From positions 25,169,030-25,233,029 of the forward strand of contig OZ035962.1 of assembly GCA_964034945.1 (NCBI GenBank): DNA of 64,000 bases, written 5' to 3'. The notes beneath the pieces are model-generated. The model had not been told where the DNA came from. It did no database searches and saw only the letters and a list, made by a program, of their open reading frames with translations. This document shows, piece by piece, positions 22,251 to 34,199 of the stretch. The stretch is from Chrysopilus asiliformis (lineage: Eukaryota > Arthropoda > Insecta > Diptera > Rhagionidae). How positions within the stretch are numbered: position 1 is the first letter of the stretch; each line of letters begins with the position of its first letter. Made by a program: the position numbers and the translations under genes.

Positions 22251-24717
22251 TAATATTTTAGTGCTAGTAGTTCGTGACCACCTTAAAACGCGTGTACAAA
22301 AAAGGGACGCGACTCGAAAATATGCGCCGTGGTTCACAGGTCGAATTCCATACTATTTCACTTTCTAATCCTCATTTGATCTTTGAACAATTCGTAAATC
22401 TGCTGAACTTCCATTAGTAATTCACAAACGTCCAACTGATCTTCGTCGTAATTTCTGACCCTTGCTAATTACCCCCATTGACTCTGATAGAAGTCGGAAA
22501 ATTCTCGCGTAATCCGATCTCGGTTCGCTTACAATTTGGTAATTTGCACCTTCGGACCCCAACAATTCAACAACAATAGTTGTAAATTTACAATAATGAT
22601 ACAACATGGAAAACATCGTGGCTATAAAAAAAGATCCCCAACGAAATAAGATCCCATAATAAAAACTCAATTAAGTTTTTCGGTGAAAGTTATCGTGTCT
22701 GAGTACGAACGTCTCCCAAAATCTCCACCTGGATCCATCACGACTTTTTTTTTGGTTATTTTCACCTAGGCGAGATGATCTTTAATGTCTTGCGTGGCGC
22801 TTAAACGCCATCTGACCAATGAAAAACTCTTTTTTTTTTTAAAAAATCTGAGATCGGATTATTTTTCCGTTTCTCGTATGAATCTCTCAATTGGTAGTAT
22901 ACAAGATTCAGAAGAAAGAAACAAAAAAAAAACTTGTTCCTAGTTGGTGTCTGGCTGTTTTGTCTGTGATGATGATGACGTCTTCGGTCATTTTCGTGTC
23001 TATAAGTTTCACTTTCTTCTAGACCCCATCATCAATGACAGTACAAAAATCTCCAATTTCGTGTAGCCCAGGCGGGTTAGCTATGATATTTTGGCATTAA
23101 AATCTGGTAAGCTGTCCAAAAAGCGTCTTCAACATCCGAAAATTACTATTTTTCATACATTTTCCATTGGTTCCATGTCTGATGGACAGTTTTTTTAGTC
23201 TGAAATTTTGATGGTCTTCGGGGCTGGGGGAGTTTTAAACATGTTAGCATGTTCCAATGGATAAATTTACGGTGATGATGGATCCAGGAAGTACATTAAT
23301 AACTGGGAATCTCATCAGAAATGGACATGAATGTTTGAAAAATACTTTGATTCTGCGTGAATGCTTTCCGTTGGCTGCAGTTCAATGATTCCACATCGTA
23401 TAATAATATAATTTGGGAACTTTCACTAGAAATTTTAAATTTTTTTCTGGTAATGTTGGAGGTGGGGGGCTTTTTTCGGTTTCTTTAATTCCCAAACTTT
23501 TTTTTTTCTTTCTGGGAAGAAGCTTTAGGTTTTAGTGGCATGCTTGATGTCATTAGTGATTATTTTATGAATCTAATTATCGATGTATTATCTGGCTTTG
23601 TCAGATGCAGAGATTTTCTCAGTTTGCATCTTTTAATCGTAGCTCATTTCTATCTCATGAATAATAAAGCGAGGTTCATTTTAACATAATTGCTGGCCAT
23701 TAGTACCAAAGGGAAATTCAGCTTTTTGTGTGGAAATTGAGAGAAAAAAAATACAGTTCAACTGATGTCTTTGTAAATGTAACTTTTAATTGTGCTTAAT
23801 TTTTTTATACATTTGATTTAATAACATGAAAGCCCTTGATTCGGATTAAGGAAAAGTTTTTTTCTGGGAAATGTGTGGGAAAAGCGCGATTCATTAAAAA
23901 ACCCAATTTTATGAGCTGTGGTTCCTAGATATTTTCATTCATTTATGGTCGTTTGTACCAACGAAACTTAGCAACTTAAGTCCAATTTAAAATATTCAAG
24001 TTCTAGAATTTCTATCGTAATAGTAGTCAAAGCATGGCTTAATTTTCTAACAATAGTTAGCGCAACTGGGACTTAAAATTTTTACAAATTAAACTAAATG
24101 ATCAAATTGTAATAAAAAGAAACATCAAATTTTATGTAAGAAAATTTGAAAATTGACCAAAACTTTTCCGAGTAAAAACAATTAATGAAAATGCGCCGCA
24201 GGTTAATTTTTTCTTCAAGAGAATAAGATGCAGTGATTCAAAGGTTGGCTGTCTAATAATATATCACGCCAATTTTAGCCTTATTACCTCCCATTCCCTT
24301 TCGTCGTCACGTTTTCTTACGATATTTTGTATGGACTTTCATATCACCGTCACACTACTTCAGAACCCGCTGCAACGAATTGATGACGTATTATATGGAC
24401 AGCGTCTTTAAATAAAAGCTGCGCATTCTCAAGCGAACTTACAACTTTTCTTCTTTTTACAATACATAAATAAGTGCGGAAATGCGCCGCAGGTGAAAAT
24501 TTTCGAATTATTTGCGCCTTTAGTAAAAATTTTCAAAAGAATATAATTTCCTGCAACTCCCGGACTATATTTTCAATTTTCGATATGGTTTTGTTCTAGG
24601 CCGTTTGCATAAAAATTAGCATATGCTTCTACTCTACTTTTTGAAGCAAATTTTCTCGAGTTTGTATGAATAATAGTGGGCAAATAGGCTTGCTTTATAT
24701 TTAACAATACACGCCTG
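22251..24717. other. Intronic non-coding DNA with GCGCCGCAGG motifs
   Basis: Mostly AT-rich unique-looking sequence. The motif gcgccgcaggt occurs at 24192 and 24483, and a dispersed tgatgacgtattatatggacagc motif at 24381-24403. Together they mark repeat relics whose ends I cannot define. No gene is seen. Confidence 0.35.
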
Positions 24718-24785
24718 CTAGTGCAAATTCTTCAATTTTTGTGTATAAACACTTTTATACACAAAAATTGAAGAATTTGCACTAG
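24718..24785. repeat. Perfect 68-base hairpin
   Basis: Two 32-base arms are exactly complementary and enclose a 4-base loop (cact). The left arm starts ctagtgcaaattcttc and the right arm ends gaagaatttgcactag. No mismatch was found. The size fits a pre-microRNA, but a fully matched stem is unusual for one; a recent fold-back or inverted duplication is equally possible. Confidence 0.9.
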
Positions 24786-24843
24786 AAATGTTCATTTTTA
24801 TGCATTTTGTCACGTTTTTTAATGGAATTCTATACGACAATTG

Positions 24844-25085
24844 GGCGCAGAGAAAAAAGTAAACCATTTTATACTGGGGAATCCGGACTATAACTAAAAT
24901 AGTTAATTTCGATTACAAAAATAGTCAATTTCACCACAAAATAGTAAATTTTACTACTAAGTGCTTAAATTTATTATAAAAGTTTCCAATTTTGCCTATT
25001 TTTGAATTGCATTCAATTATTTTAGTTAAAGTCACGATTTCCCATAATAAAATAGTTAGATTTTTGTAATTTTTCTCTGTGTGTG
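24844..25085. repeat. Fold-back MITE-like element, CGCAGAG family, copy 2
   Basis: It starts gcgcagagaaaaaag and ends ttttctctgtgtgtg. The internal order of blocks (attttatactggggaat, aaaatagtcaatttcaccac, tttactactaag, aaatttattata, gtcacgatttccca) matches copy 1 at 2882-3132. No coding capacity is seen. Confidence 0.65.
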
Positions 25086-26799
25086 AGTGAAGTCTTAGAT
25101 AGACAGCCTATATGTTATCCATATTTTTATATTATTTTTTTTGTTGTGAAAAAAGTTTTATCAAAAATCTCAATTAGATTTTTCACAACATTTCAGCTCG
25201 ATTTTTCCATACAATTTAATAGGCATGTGTTATGATAGTTTTTGGCATGTTTAGATTATAAACAAATTAACGTAAAAAATAAAATCCGCTTTGAATAAAT
25301 CATAAAATATATTTTATTGTGAAGAGGCCAAAATAATAGCCGTAAATCATTTTTATGCGATAAAATAACAGAGAAAAATTCATAAATTTGACAAAAATTT
25401 GATACTTTTGAATGAAAAAACGCAAAGATTCTAAAATTATCGCTTTAAGAGTCGCACACGAAATCTGAAGAAATTCGCTGAAAACACAATTTGAATTGAG
25501 AATGTTTTGCAATAATTTGAATTTTTCATGTATTTCAAATATCACTGTATATCAATCCTCTCTAATTAATTTGATTAAGTTGACTTTTGCAAAAGAATCA
25601 TTCTAAAATAATTGAAGAAAATTAACAAAATCGCGCATAAAACACGCATGCAGAGCAGAAAGCGAAGTGTAGATGCTCCTGTCGACTAGAAAGCAATCAA
25701 ATGAGAAACTGATCGTGGCAAATTGGCACAAAATTCTGCAAAAATTTCATTCATTTTCATTTTGGCATGATTTGGGGTTAAACTATGCCCGATTTAGCTC
25801 AATCGACTAGAAAAGGTCTAATTTGAATAGAATTCAGTGTGGATTTTCATTTATTTTTGATGCAAAAAGTGTAAAAGGTTTTCTATTCACGATCACACGA
25901 TCAGCATTCAAATCGATCGTGAAGGGAAAACATTTCAGTTAAAAGATTTTCACTGAAATTACTGTCGTGGAAAGTTTGATCTAGTCTAGAACATTTTGTT
26001 AAACTATCGACTATTTTGTTTTGGTTACATTGTATATCAAAATATTCTTCTAATGACCACACGAAAAATGCGTAAGATCGTTTTACTTGGTTTGCATTTT
26101 CACTAAGAAATGTTTTCCTATAAAATTCCCACATCGTGAAATTTCTAATCTTGAACTAATCGATAAAAATTAGATCACAGAGAAATGTTGCAGGAATCTG
26201 GGAAGTGAAATTGTAAGGAAAATTCACTGGTAGAATTTTTGGGTGTTATTTCTGGTGGTTTTGAAATCGACATGTCCACTGCTCTTAAATTATTTGATTT
26301 GATAAATCTTCTTAACTTATTTGAGGAGATTTGAAGAAAGTTCATCAAGCATTTAATTACAATTCATAGCTACAATTTTTCAGAATTTCTTATTTTTTAA
26401 GACGTAATGTTGAATTCCATAAAAAAAATAAAAATAAAATCAGCCAATTGAAAATCTTGAAGTACAGATCTTGAAAATAAAAAAATTGGGTCTGCCAATT
26501 CTTGGCTTTTCTCAAAAACGGCTCGAGATATAATGAAAACATAACAAAAGCTATAATTGCCACTCTGGCAATTATTGGAGACCCGTATGGTGATATTCGT
26601 ATCAAAATTCGAACAGTTATACCAAAATTCCACTTTGAAGTCAAATTTTCCAATAAGATTTTTTTAAATTTATTCCAATCGGATTTTGATGTATGGGAGA
26701 TTTATGTAGAATCATATCCTAAATAACTTTTGTTCTTGGACTTTTTTGATAAAATTCACAGTTTTTGAGAAAAAAAGTTTTCGTTCGTATGGGGGGTAC
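25086..26799. other. Intronic non-coding DNA
   Basis: AT-rich sequence. Open frames at 25300-25545, 25901-26134 and 26390-26726 overlap on opposite strands and have no recognisable motif. No gene is called. Confidence 0.4.
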
Positions 26800-27122
26800 C
26801 CCCCCTAATGGTCCATTTTTGCCCATTAACGAACTTAGCCTCGCATTTTACAAAAAACGGACCTGTGCCAAATTTCAAGTCTGTAGCTCAATCCGTGCGC
26901 CCGCAATCCGCGCCACAGACAGACGGACGGACAGACAGACGGACGGACGGACGGACGGACGGACGGACGGACAGACGGACGGACGGACATGCAAAAATTA
27001 AATATTTTTATCATTCTAAACACACTGGTGTAATTCATTTTTGTGTGTGATAACGGGATCTTGGCGTTACAAACGGTAAGGCAAAGTTAGTATACCCTTT
27101 GGTTTCAGCATACGGGTATAAA
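26800..27122 (+). repeat. (GACG)n element, mini-me-like, copy 2
   Basis: A leader (ccatttttgcccattaacg, then gtgccaaatttcaagtctg) precedes a gacg/gaca tetramer array at about 26919-26988. The array is followed by the conserved tail tggtgtaattcatttttgtgt and an end of the form agtataccctt...gggtataaaa. The order of leader, array and tail, and the array type, match dipteran mini-me-like elements as I remember them. The orientation is opposite to copy 1 at 17125-17300. Confidence 0.6.
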
Positions 27123-27714
27123 AAGCAACGTCAACACATCTTGTCGAACAGTCTCCGCATACCTGAAGGAAAAAAAACCTAATTGAAAACCAAAAAGAAA
27201 GAGTAATCCTTGAAAATGTGAAGTCAACACTGCACATCTTTAGGGAGTAGAGAGCTGCGATAAAGCCGGCAGGGAGAGGAGCCTTAAAAAAAGTGAGGGG
27301 AGACTCGAAAAGCATAAAAAAAAATTATGGACGGCCCAAAAATCTTAGCCAAAAAACAAGCCCGATCTTATTTGCTATCACTCTGAAAAATAATTTCAAA
27401 AAAGTGGAGGGAAAATAGTGCTTAAAATCGTTTTTTGGTGCCTCATTTTACAACCGTTCGGTCTTTATGCTGATGGACCTCATAATTTTGTCTCATTTTT
27501 GGCGATTTGTACGATTATATTTTTTAGTGGCATGCAACAAGCATTTTGACGACTACGACCTTGGCTGTTGACATCACGGATAACATAAATATTTTTTTGG
27601 GTTTTCCTCTATATAAGATCTTTCTTTATTGGCAAGTAAATCTGCTCATTTTTTTCAATATGTGAATTAATTGCCCATGAAAATGATTAAATTTTGTCAA
27701 ATGGGGCATGCATA
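27123..27714. other. Intronic non-coding DNA
   Basis: Spacer between the (GACG)n element and a GGGTGACC-family copy. Nothing is recognised in it. Confidence 0.35.
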
Positions 27715-28158
27715 GGGTAACCATATTTTGTTGTTGTTCGAATCCGGGACAGATGATGGATGAGGGGGCGCGATAAGGAAGGCAAAATTTTTAATACCTC
27801 GAAATAAATCAGAACAAGTTAAAGCGGCGCAGAAAAACTATTTCGCGTCCCAAGTCGTTTCCAAAAACACTGAATTTTTCTGTCACTTGTGGTGTTTTTT
27901 CTCCATTTAGACTTTGTGCTCCAGGCAAAGTTTTTAGAGAGAAATATATGGCATAATCAACAATTTCATAATAAAATGTGCCGCAGGCGATTTTTTTTTT
28001 AAATACAGATACAATGGAGTCAGCAACTCATGGTAAAACTGCGCCGTAGGCAAAAATTTTTGGTTTCAAGACAATCGAATGATGTGGAACAAAAATTTAG
28101 ATTTTGGGACGCAGGGACAACATGCATGCTCCGGCGAATCCGGGATTTATGGTCACGC
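27715..28158. repeat. GGGTGACC-family TIR element, copy B (best full-length copy)
   Basis: It is bounded by gggtaaccat at the left and atggtcacgc at the right, with TA on both sides (27713-27714 and 28159-28160). That fits a terminal inverted repeat and a TA target duplication. The interior contains gaatccgggacag, aagcggcgcag, gtgccgcaggcg and gcgccgtaggc, and near the right end gggacgcagggacaacat and ccggcgaatccggg. It aligns throughout with copy A at 4725-5128. No open frame of note is present, so it must depend on another element's transposase. Confidence 0.7.
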
Positions 28159-29880
28159 TAAGCATACATTACAACATATATCGTGAAAACTCACTTAGAT
28201 TTTCCCTTTATATAAAAATTATTGCCAAAAATTAAAAAAAACTTGAAATTTAAACAACGATCTTCTGATAATTGCACACAAAAAAAAAAGAAACGAATAG
28301 AATCGAGCTTCTTGAATGTCAAGACTAAAATTAAGTCAGATTTGGCAGAGTTAAGATCTCACCGAAATTCCCGAACCAACGAATGTGTCAAAGATACAAG
28401 AATCAACAATTTAGGAATTTTAGCATCAATTTAACAGTGAACCAAGAATTATAAAATCACTTCCTCTGTTTTGATGAAGAAGAAAAAAACAAAAATTTTT
28501 GCACCATTTGGAGATAACTAAATTAATGCAGTTGTGGCAAATAACCAGACAATGCGGCTCTTGGCTACATCAATTGACACATTCGTCTTCAAGTGTCACA
28601 AAATTATGCAATTTGATCAATTCGGAAAATATTTTGCTTCTAATTTCGTCTGTCACTTTCACATCCACTCATGATGCCATCTGTTACCTCCGAGCGTTGT
28701 CTTAATTTCTCTAAGAAAAAATTATCTTTAAAATTGGATCCCCAAAAACTCGTGATCTTTCTGAGTCATGGTAGTGTGTCTGTCAACAAATCTCTTTCCG
28801 TTCGGTTTTCTTTATATAAATAAGATTTCCATTGCCACAATTTGAATTTACCTAGACTAGACCCACATAAGACGTAGTGATGATGCTCTCTTGATGATGA
28901 CAAAAATCTAATGACACTTTAGCTGCAGAATTTATGCAAATTCTCGAGACAAAAAAAAATCTTTTGCGTCTACGCTTTCTTGAGTAAATCTGCTCCATTT
29001 TCTAATGACGTTCAGGAATAAATTATGATGATATCAGATGTGAATCGCATGTGGCATCAGTCGGAAGTATCAATATCTTGCAATTTAAGAAAGATCTCTG
29101 AAACTGCCTTAAATTATTCAAATGTCTGATCATCCCCGCTTTTTGCGGGTGGTGGTAAGTCTGCAAATAATGCGGTTCACGATCGGATAATTGATGATCA
29201 AATGTCTGGTAGCGTTTAGATATTATCTACCACAAAACAGCATCCATGTGACATTTTCGTACATTTTCTAATCATCATCGGCTAAAAAAGATGAAAAACA
29301 CAAAATAAAAGAACACCACTTTAACACATTGTAGTCACAATTCTTTGACAGTGACAAATGTTACTGAGACTGTTGCCAAGATAAATATTAGAACTATTGA
29401 AGTTAATTTCAAAGAAACGAAAATCCATCTTGACGAAAAAATTCTTATTCTAAAATATTTACTTCTTCCACACTAACGTTGAATATTTAAAGAGTTTTGT
29501 GTTGAAAAAAAAAGTTTTCTTGTTCTTGAACGATGTTTAAAAATGTTTGAAAAGGAAACATGCCGTTTTGCTTCGCCACCTTAAATTTAAATTAAGCTGA
29601 AAATTTAAGCGGAGATCCGTAATTTATTTTAAAACGTGAATTCCTGTCATAATTATTGAAGATGGTATATTTCTCTCATCGGATTTGTTAAGTGAATTCA
29701 TTTATTTAAAAATGCTTAAAATACCGATTTCAATATTTTGAAAAATAGCAAGATATTTAGAATGTTTTTATGTGATTCGAAGATTGTCAAGTTTTATTTT
29801 TGTGCAATTGAAAAATATTGCAAATCTGCAGAGAGTTATGTTGAAAAAATTGGCGAAAAAATGAATTTGTTTACTAGACA
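28159..29880. other. Intronic non-coding DNA
   Basis: AT-rich spacer before the mariner fragment. Open frames at 28222-28434 and 28499-28705 have no motif. A small stem (cccgctttttgcggg) lies at 29128-29142. No gene is seen. Confidence 0.4.
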
Positions 29881-30559
29881 TACGAGGGCAGTCCGATAAG
29901 TACTTAGCCTCACCGCCCGATGGTGCCACTATCGCAGGAGAAATTTACTATTCGATTCTTGTTTCTGGAAGGGAAATCGCGCAGCGAAATCAAAGAGCGC
30001 TTGGATGCTGTGTACGGTGACTCTTCTCCTTCGATGGCTACCGTCAAAAATTGGTGTAACGAGTTTCAACGTGGTCGCACGTCGGTTTTTGATGAGCCAC
30101 GCCCAGGTGCTACGAAAACGGCTACCACGGAGGATAACATAACAAAAATCCACGATCTCGTATTGGCAGACCGCCGATTGAAGGTGCGCGAGATAGGCGA
30201 AGACTGTCCTATCTGCCGGAAAGGTGATGGCCACCGTTTTCTGGGATTCACAAGGTGTGATCTACATCGACTACCTGGAGAAGGGCAAAACGATCACAGG
30301 CCTCTACTATACGGAATTATTGGGCCGATTCGACGCCGAATTGCAGAAAAAACGGCCCCATTTGGCGAAGAAAAAAGTGCTCTTCCACCATGACAACGCA
30401 CCAGCTCACACCTCCGCCGTCGCCACGGCCAAATTGGTCGAATTGGGCTACGAACTGCTGCCCCATCCACCGTATTCTCCAGATTTGGCCCCGTGCGACT
30501 TCTTTTTGTTTCCAAACTTGAAAAAGTCACTCGCCGGGCAGAAATTGGAGTCGAATGAG
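29881..30559 (+). mobile_element. Truncated mariner transposon
   Basis: The left end tacgagggcagtccgataag is a typical mariner inverted repeat starting at TA. A transposase relic follows. Homology stops near 30559, and no matching right inverted repeat was found by 30720, so the 3' end is lost. With an internal deletion as well, the element cannot move by itself. Confidence 0.8.
29920..30559 (+). pseudogene. Mariner transposase, internally deleted and 3'-truncated
   Basis: The N-terminal part (29920 to about 30207) carries the mariner helix-turn-helix region, with words such as IRFLFLEGKSRSEIKERL, TVKNWCNEFQRGRTS and DEPRPG. The frame then changes. From about 30212 the sequence reads as the catalytic half in another frame, with VMATVFWDSQGVIYIDYL, HDNAPAH (second catalytic Asp) and SPDLAPCDFFLFPNLKK (third Asp, about 34 residues later). 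The stretch between, which normally carries the first Asp of the D,D34D triad, is missing; from the family's usual length about 90 codons are gone. The C-terminus ends near LESNED. It is clearly dead. Confidence 0.85.
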
Positions 30560-30877
30560 GACTCTCACCCCAATGGGTGCTGTAAATTTGGGCGATTCCA
30601 TCTACACAAACAACTAAACTTTGAAACAACTTATTATTATGAGAGTTATTTTATTATTTCATTCCGCTCACCTTTTCTAGGGCTGCATTTTACTGCCCTA
30701 AATAAATGAAAGCGTCCAGAGAAAGGGCGAGATGGCAACCCTAATTTAAGGTGTATTTGACGTTGGCATTATTTAATATTTTTCACCTGCGTCGCAATAA
30801 TTTTTACCTGTATGCATGTTTTTAAATAAAAATTTGACCTGCGGCGATTTTTTTTCAATAATTTCTGCTATATGCAT
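30560..30877. repeat. GGGTGACC-family fragment, left part of an interrupted copy
   Basis: After unassigned sequence to about 30740, the blocks ggtgtatttgacgttggcatt, cacctgcgtcgcaataat, tgtatgcatgtttttaaat and gacctgcggcga match the copy at 22120-22230. The copy stops at tatgcat where the 1.45-kb CCCAAGG element begins, and resumes after it at 32331 with atgtttttaac and gcctgtggcgcaattttt. Confidence 0.5.
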
Positions 30878-32330
30878 CCCAAGGAGCATTTTTCGGTTGG
30901 GAAGTAGTCCTATGGCACACGAACCGACTGAAAGTCATGACTCACGACCGTCCTTATGTCTGAAATTGTGGTACTGAAGAAGTGCTGGCGACCCAAATAC
31001 GACTGAGTGGCGAATAGCGGCTACCGCCTGAAGACGTCGAATATCCCGCGGTAGAACTTTCATCAGTCTGCCGAAACCCTACGTAAGTCGGTTGCAAGGA
31101 CCCTTTTCACGACCGGGAGAGAAAAAATGAGCGAAGATGCTACACAACGACAAAAAATTCTCACCATAAAATGCTGACACAAATTAATCCACACTAATAT
31201 TGGTTAAGCGAAAACATAAACATGAAGAGAAAACAACTTAGAAATTAAATGACACGAGAAGACGATGATTTTTATAAATGATATGGAAAACACGCACTTT
31301 TAATATCGAATTTATGGAGCTTTTCTAGCTTAAATTGACAAACCCTTGCAAATTTTTGACGAATATCATGATGATGCTTCGTAAAATTTCACGCGCCCTG
31401 CAGAAAATGCATTTTACACAATTTTTTGCACTAAATAATTTTTTTCCCACGACAATATTTGAGTATTTTTTTACTCGAATAGTCTAAAAATGTCACTTAA
31501 ATATCTTGAAAACACAATACTAACCACTTAAACGTTTTTTCAGCACACATTCCGATTAAAATTTCGATTTTTATTTAATTTCGTTTCAATTTATATTTTG
31601 CCTCCATTATTAGTTGCTTATGTCAAATAACTGGGTTGCCGTTTCTATATTTTGCTCGATTTAAAATACTTTCATAATTGTTTTTAGTTGCCTTTATTAA
31701 AAATGTATCAAATTGATCAACTCGTTTGATATTTCATATAATATGGACAAAATATTATGCAGCGCGTGATTCTAGTAGAAGTTCTAATGAAAACGATAAT
31801 AAAAGTCGAAGTCCTAAATATTTTTTCTGAATTTTATTTAGAAAAGTTTATTAACGAGAACACTGGTTTAAAGGGAAATTGATAATTATCATTTTGACAT
31901 TTCTCTTTTCCTCGATTTGGGAATTTGAGCCGTTTGTAGGGCCCATACAGCATTTAATTAAATTTTATTCATATAAATGTCAAAGTTGGAAAGAGAGAAA
32001 ATGTTTTCAGTGAGCGGTACGACTTTTCAGGTTCCCAGAATGGTTTTTAGGACCACCTCACGACCATAATAATTTACCGGGTCGGTATCAAGTTCCATCG
32101 GTGGTTGTTACGTGGTTCTAAAGACCTTTGTTACGACCGTCGTAAGGTTGACCCATAATTACGTATGGAGGTCGGATTGACGACCTCCTGGCCTGAAAAC
32201 GTAACAACCAGTTGTTTTGTAGTCCACCATACAGTTTTAAGACCGGAGAAAGTCGTTCCAACTGAAAAGTAATACTGACGACGTCTTCAAGCGGTCGTGA
32301 GAATTTTCTTAGGACTTTGTGCTCCTTGGG
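30878..32330. mobile_element. 1.45-kb element with CCCAAGGAGCA inverted ends, no ORF
   Basis: It begins cccaaggagca and ends tgctccttggg, perfect 11-base inverted ends. AT lies on both sides (30876-30877 and 32331-32332), so the match with flanking bases extends to 14. Removing it restores tatgcatgttttt, a phrase that exists intact at about 30812-30824. The outer few hundred bases are rich in cgacc/ggtcg words, like the hairpin family at 34211. The middle (31140-31990) is AT-rich. No open frame above about 60 codons is seen, so it is non-autonomous or heavily decayed. Confidence 0.65.
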
Positions 32331-32400
32331 ATGTTTTTAACAAAAAAATTTTGCCTGTGGCGCAATTTTTGTTGTATGCCGAAGGGTTATGACACTTATA
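32331..32400. repeat. GGGTGACC-family fragment, right part of the interrupted copy
   Basis: It reads atgtttttaacaaaaaaatt and then gcctgtggcgcaattttt, the expected continuation of the copy cut at 30877. Confidence 0.45.
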
Positions 32401-34199
32401 TTAACTATAGATAAAATCATAAACAAAAGTTGAGACAAAGTTCTTCTCTCTGATCAATTTTTAAAGATTTCCAAGCTTACACACAAAAAACAGTTCTCTC
32501 AATTTTTTAGAAACCAAGAGGCGCCAAATACAGGTTTCGCTTCAGGTGCTAGTTTGCCTTGTCATGGCATTGATCCTACCCAAGTAACACAAAAAGGTGC
32601 AAAGTTGACGTCACACCTTAAATTTGCATCAAGTGCTTGCGAAAAATAGATGTTGCGGCCATAAGGCAACGTCTATTTTTCGCCGTTTCGTGATGCTTTA
32701 GTAATGTTCATCTGGAATAGCTTTTCGGATTTAAATGATTTTTCCTGTAAGCTACCATAAAATCCACTTGTGTTAATTTCGGTCAAATATCTGTGTCAAA
32801 TTTCACGTGCATTTTTATAAATATTTCTTTCAAACTACAATTGTTTGAATTTCAGAGGAAACATTTGGATGATTTTTTTCAAATTCGTGGCTATGCAAAA
32901 GAGAAAAGTGTTGTTTTTTTATAATTACTGTAAATATCGAAATTTCACCAATTGCAATAAAAATAAATCACAGACAAACATAAGGTTCGAAGCATTCATT
33001 TTCCCTAAGGGAAATTCCATGGGGGCCTTAACTTTTAGCACTGAAAAACTATTTGAAAATCGTTAATAATTCCTGGAAATGTGAATAATGATTTCATTTG
33101 TTAGACCAAAGTATTTCCATACGATGTGAAGTTCTTTTCTTTTTTACTTATTTGATTTTCCGATTAGTAAGTATGAAATAAGAAACGTGACAAAAAAAAA
33201 AAAGACATACAGCAAATATTCAGTAAAGCCGTCAGTATTATTGAAAGGCCACCGCCAATAGCCATCGACATCGTCATCGCTCCCACAAAAATCGTCAAGT
33301 CAAATAGATTTATGTGTACCCCGAATGGATTTACAGGAGATCCACAGATACTTATAAATTCCTATTCCGATAGATACTCAATATCCGTAAAAATTTAAAT
33401 TGTCTATGCATGTCTGTCTTATAGAGACAAAAAGTGGTATATCTGCATAGGATCAATTCGATCTTTGACTTAAATTTTACTCACAAAAAACAAAAAAAAA
33501 ATACCTACAACAACAACAGCAACAAAAACCGACATAAAACTCTGTTAAAAGAAATGAAAGTTAATTTATTGAACATATTCGCGAATGTTGATTTGTTCAC
33601 TAATATAAACAGATTTTGTTGACTGTCTTTTCGTTGTCAATTTTTCAACGTTTTTTTTCAACTATACTTTTTACAAATTTATTGATTTATTACTGGAATC
33701 GGAATACATCACCAACATGACCAATAAGTCACAAAAATCTCCAACAAATATTTCCACTATTGGTTGAATCTCTACCAGAAAACTTATGGAATTATACGGA
33801 AATTTAAAGTGAAAATCTTAAAAACGACGACAATGGGCACAATAATCGTATAATCGTATCATAAAATAAAATTTCAATTTGAATTTTCGCTTTAATTTGA
33901 TATCCCTGTACAGTTTGGCATCCATCATATGGTAATTGAAAATTGATTGGATTCATAAAAGAAATCACAAAAAAAAATGATTTAATATTTAGCCCATTGT
34001 ATCATTTTCTTGACAATATATTTTCATTAGTTCTAGTTTTCTTTTTTTTATGCCATTTTATGGTTTTATTGTAGTAATTTTCTATGGAAATTATAGAATT
34101 TACTTAAATTGAAAATCACTTTTTCGTATATCATCAATAAATCAAATTTCAAAAATTGAATTTAATCGAGAATTAATACAGAAAGTTAGCTAATGTCCA
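32401..34199. other. Intronic non-coding DNA with a CCCAAG end and a hairpin
   Basis: At 32579 the words cccaagtaacacaaaaagg, preceded by TA, mark one end of the CCCAAG family. At 32639-32683 a near-perfect stem (gcgaaaaatagatgttgc / gcaacgtctatttttcgc) belongs to or lies next to it. The rest is AT-rich with a (CAA)n-like run near 33508-33526. Small open frames at 32845-33066 and 33434-33622 have no motif. Confidence 0.45.

Noticed and set aside
29128..29142. cccgctttttgcggg as a terminator-like hairpin
   Set aside because: A bacterial-type terminator has no meaning here, and a six-base stem is expected by chance in a window of this size.
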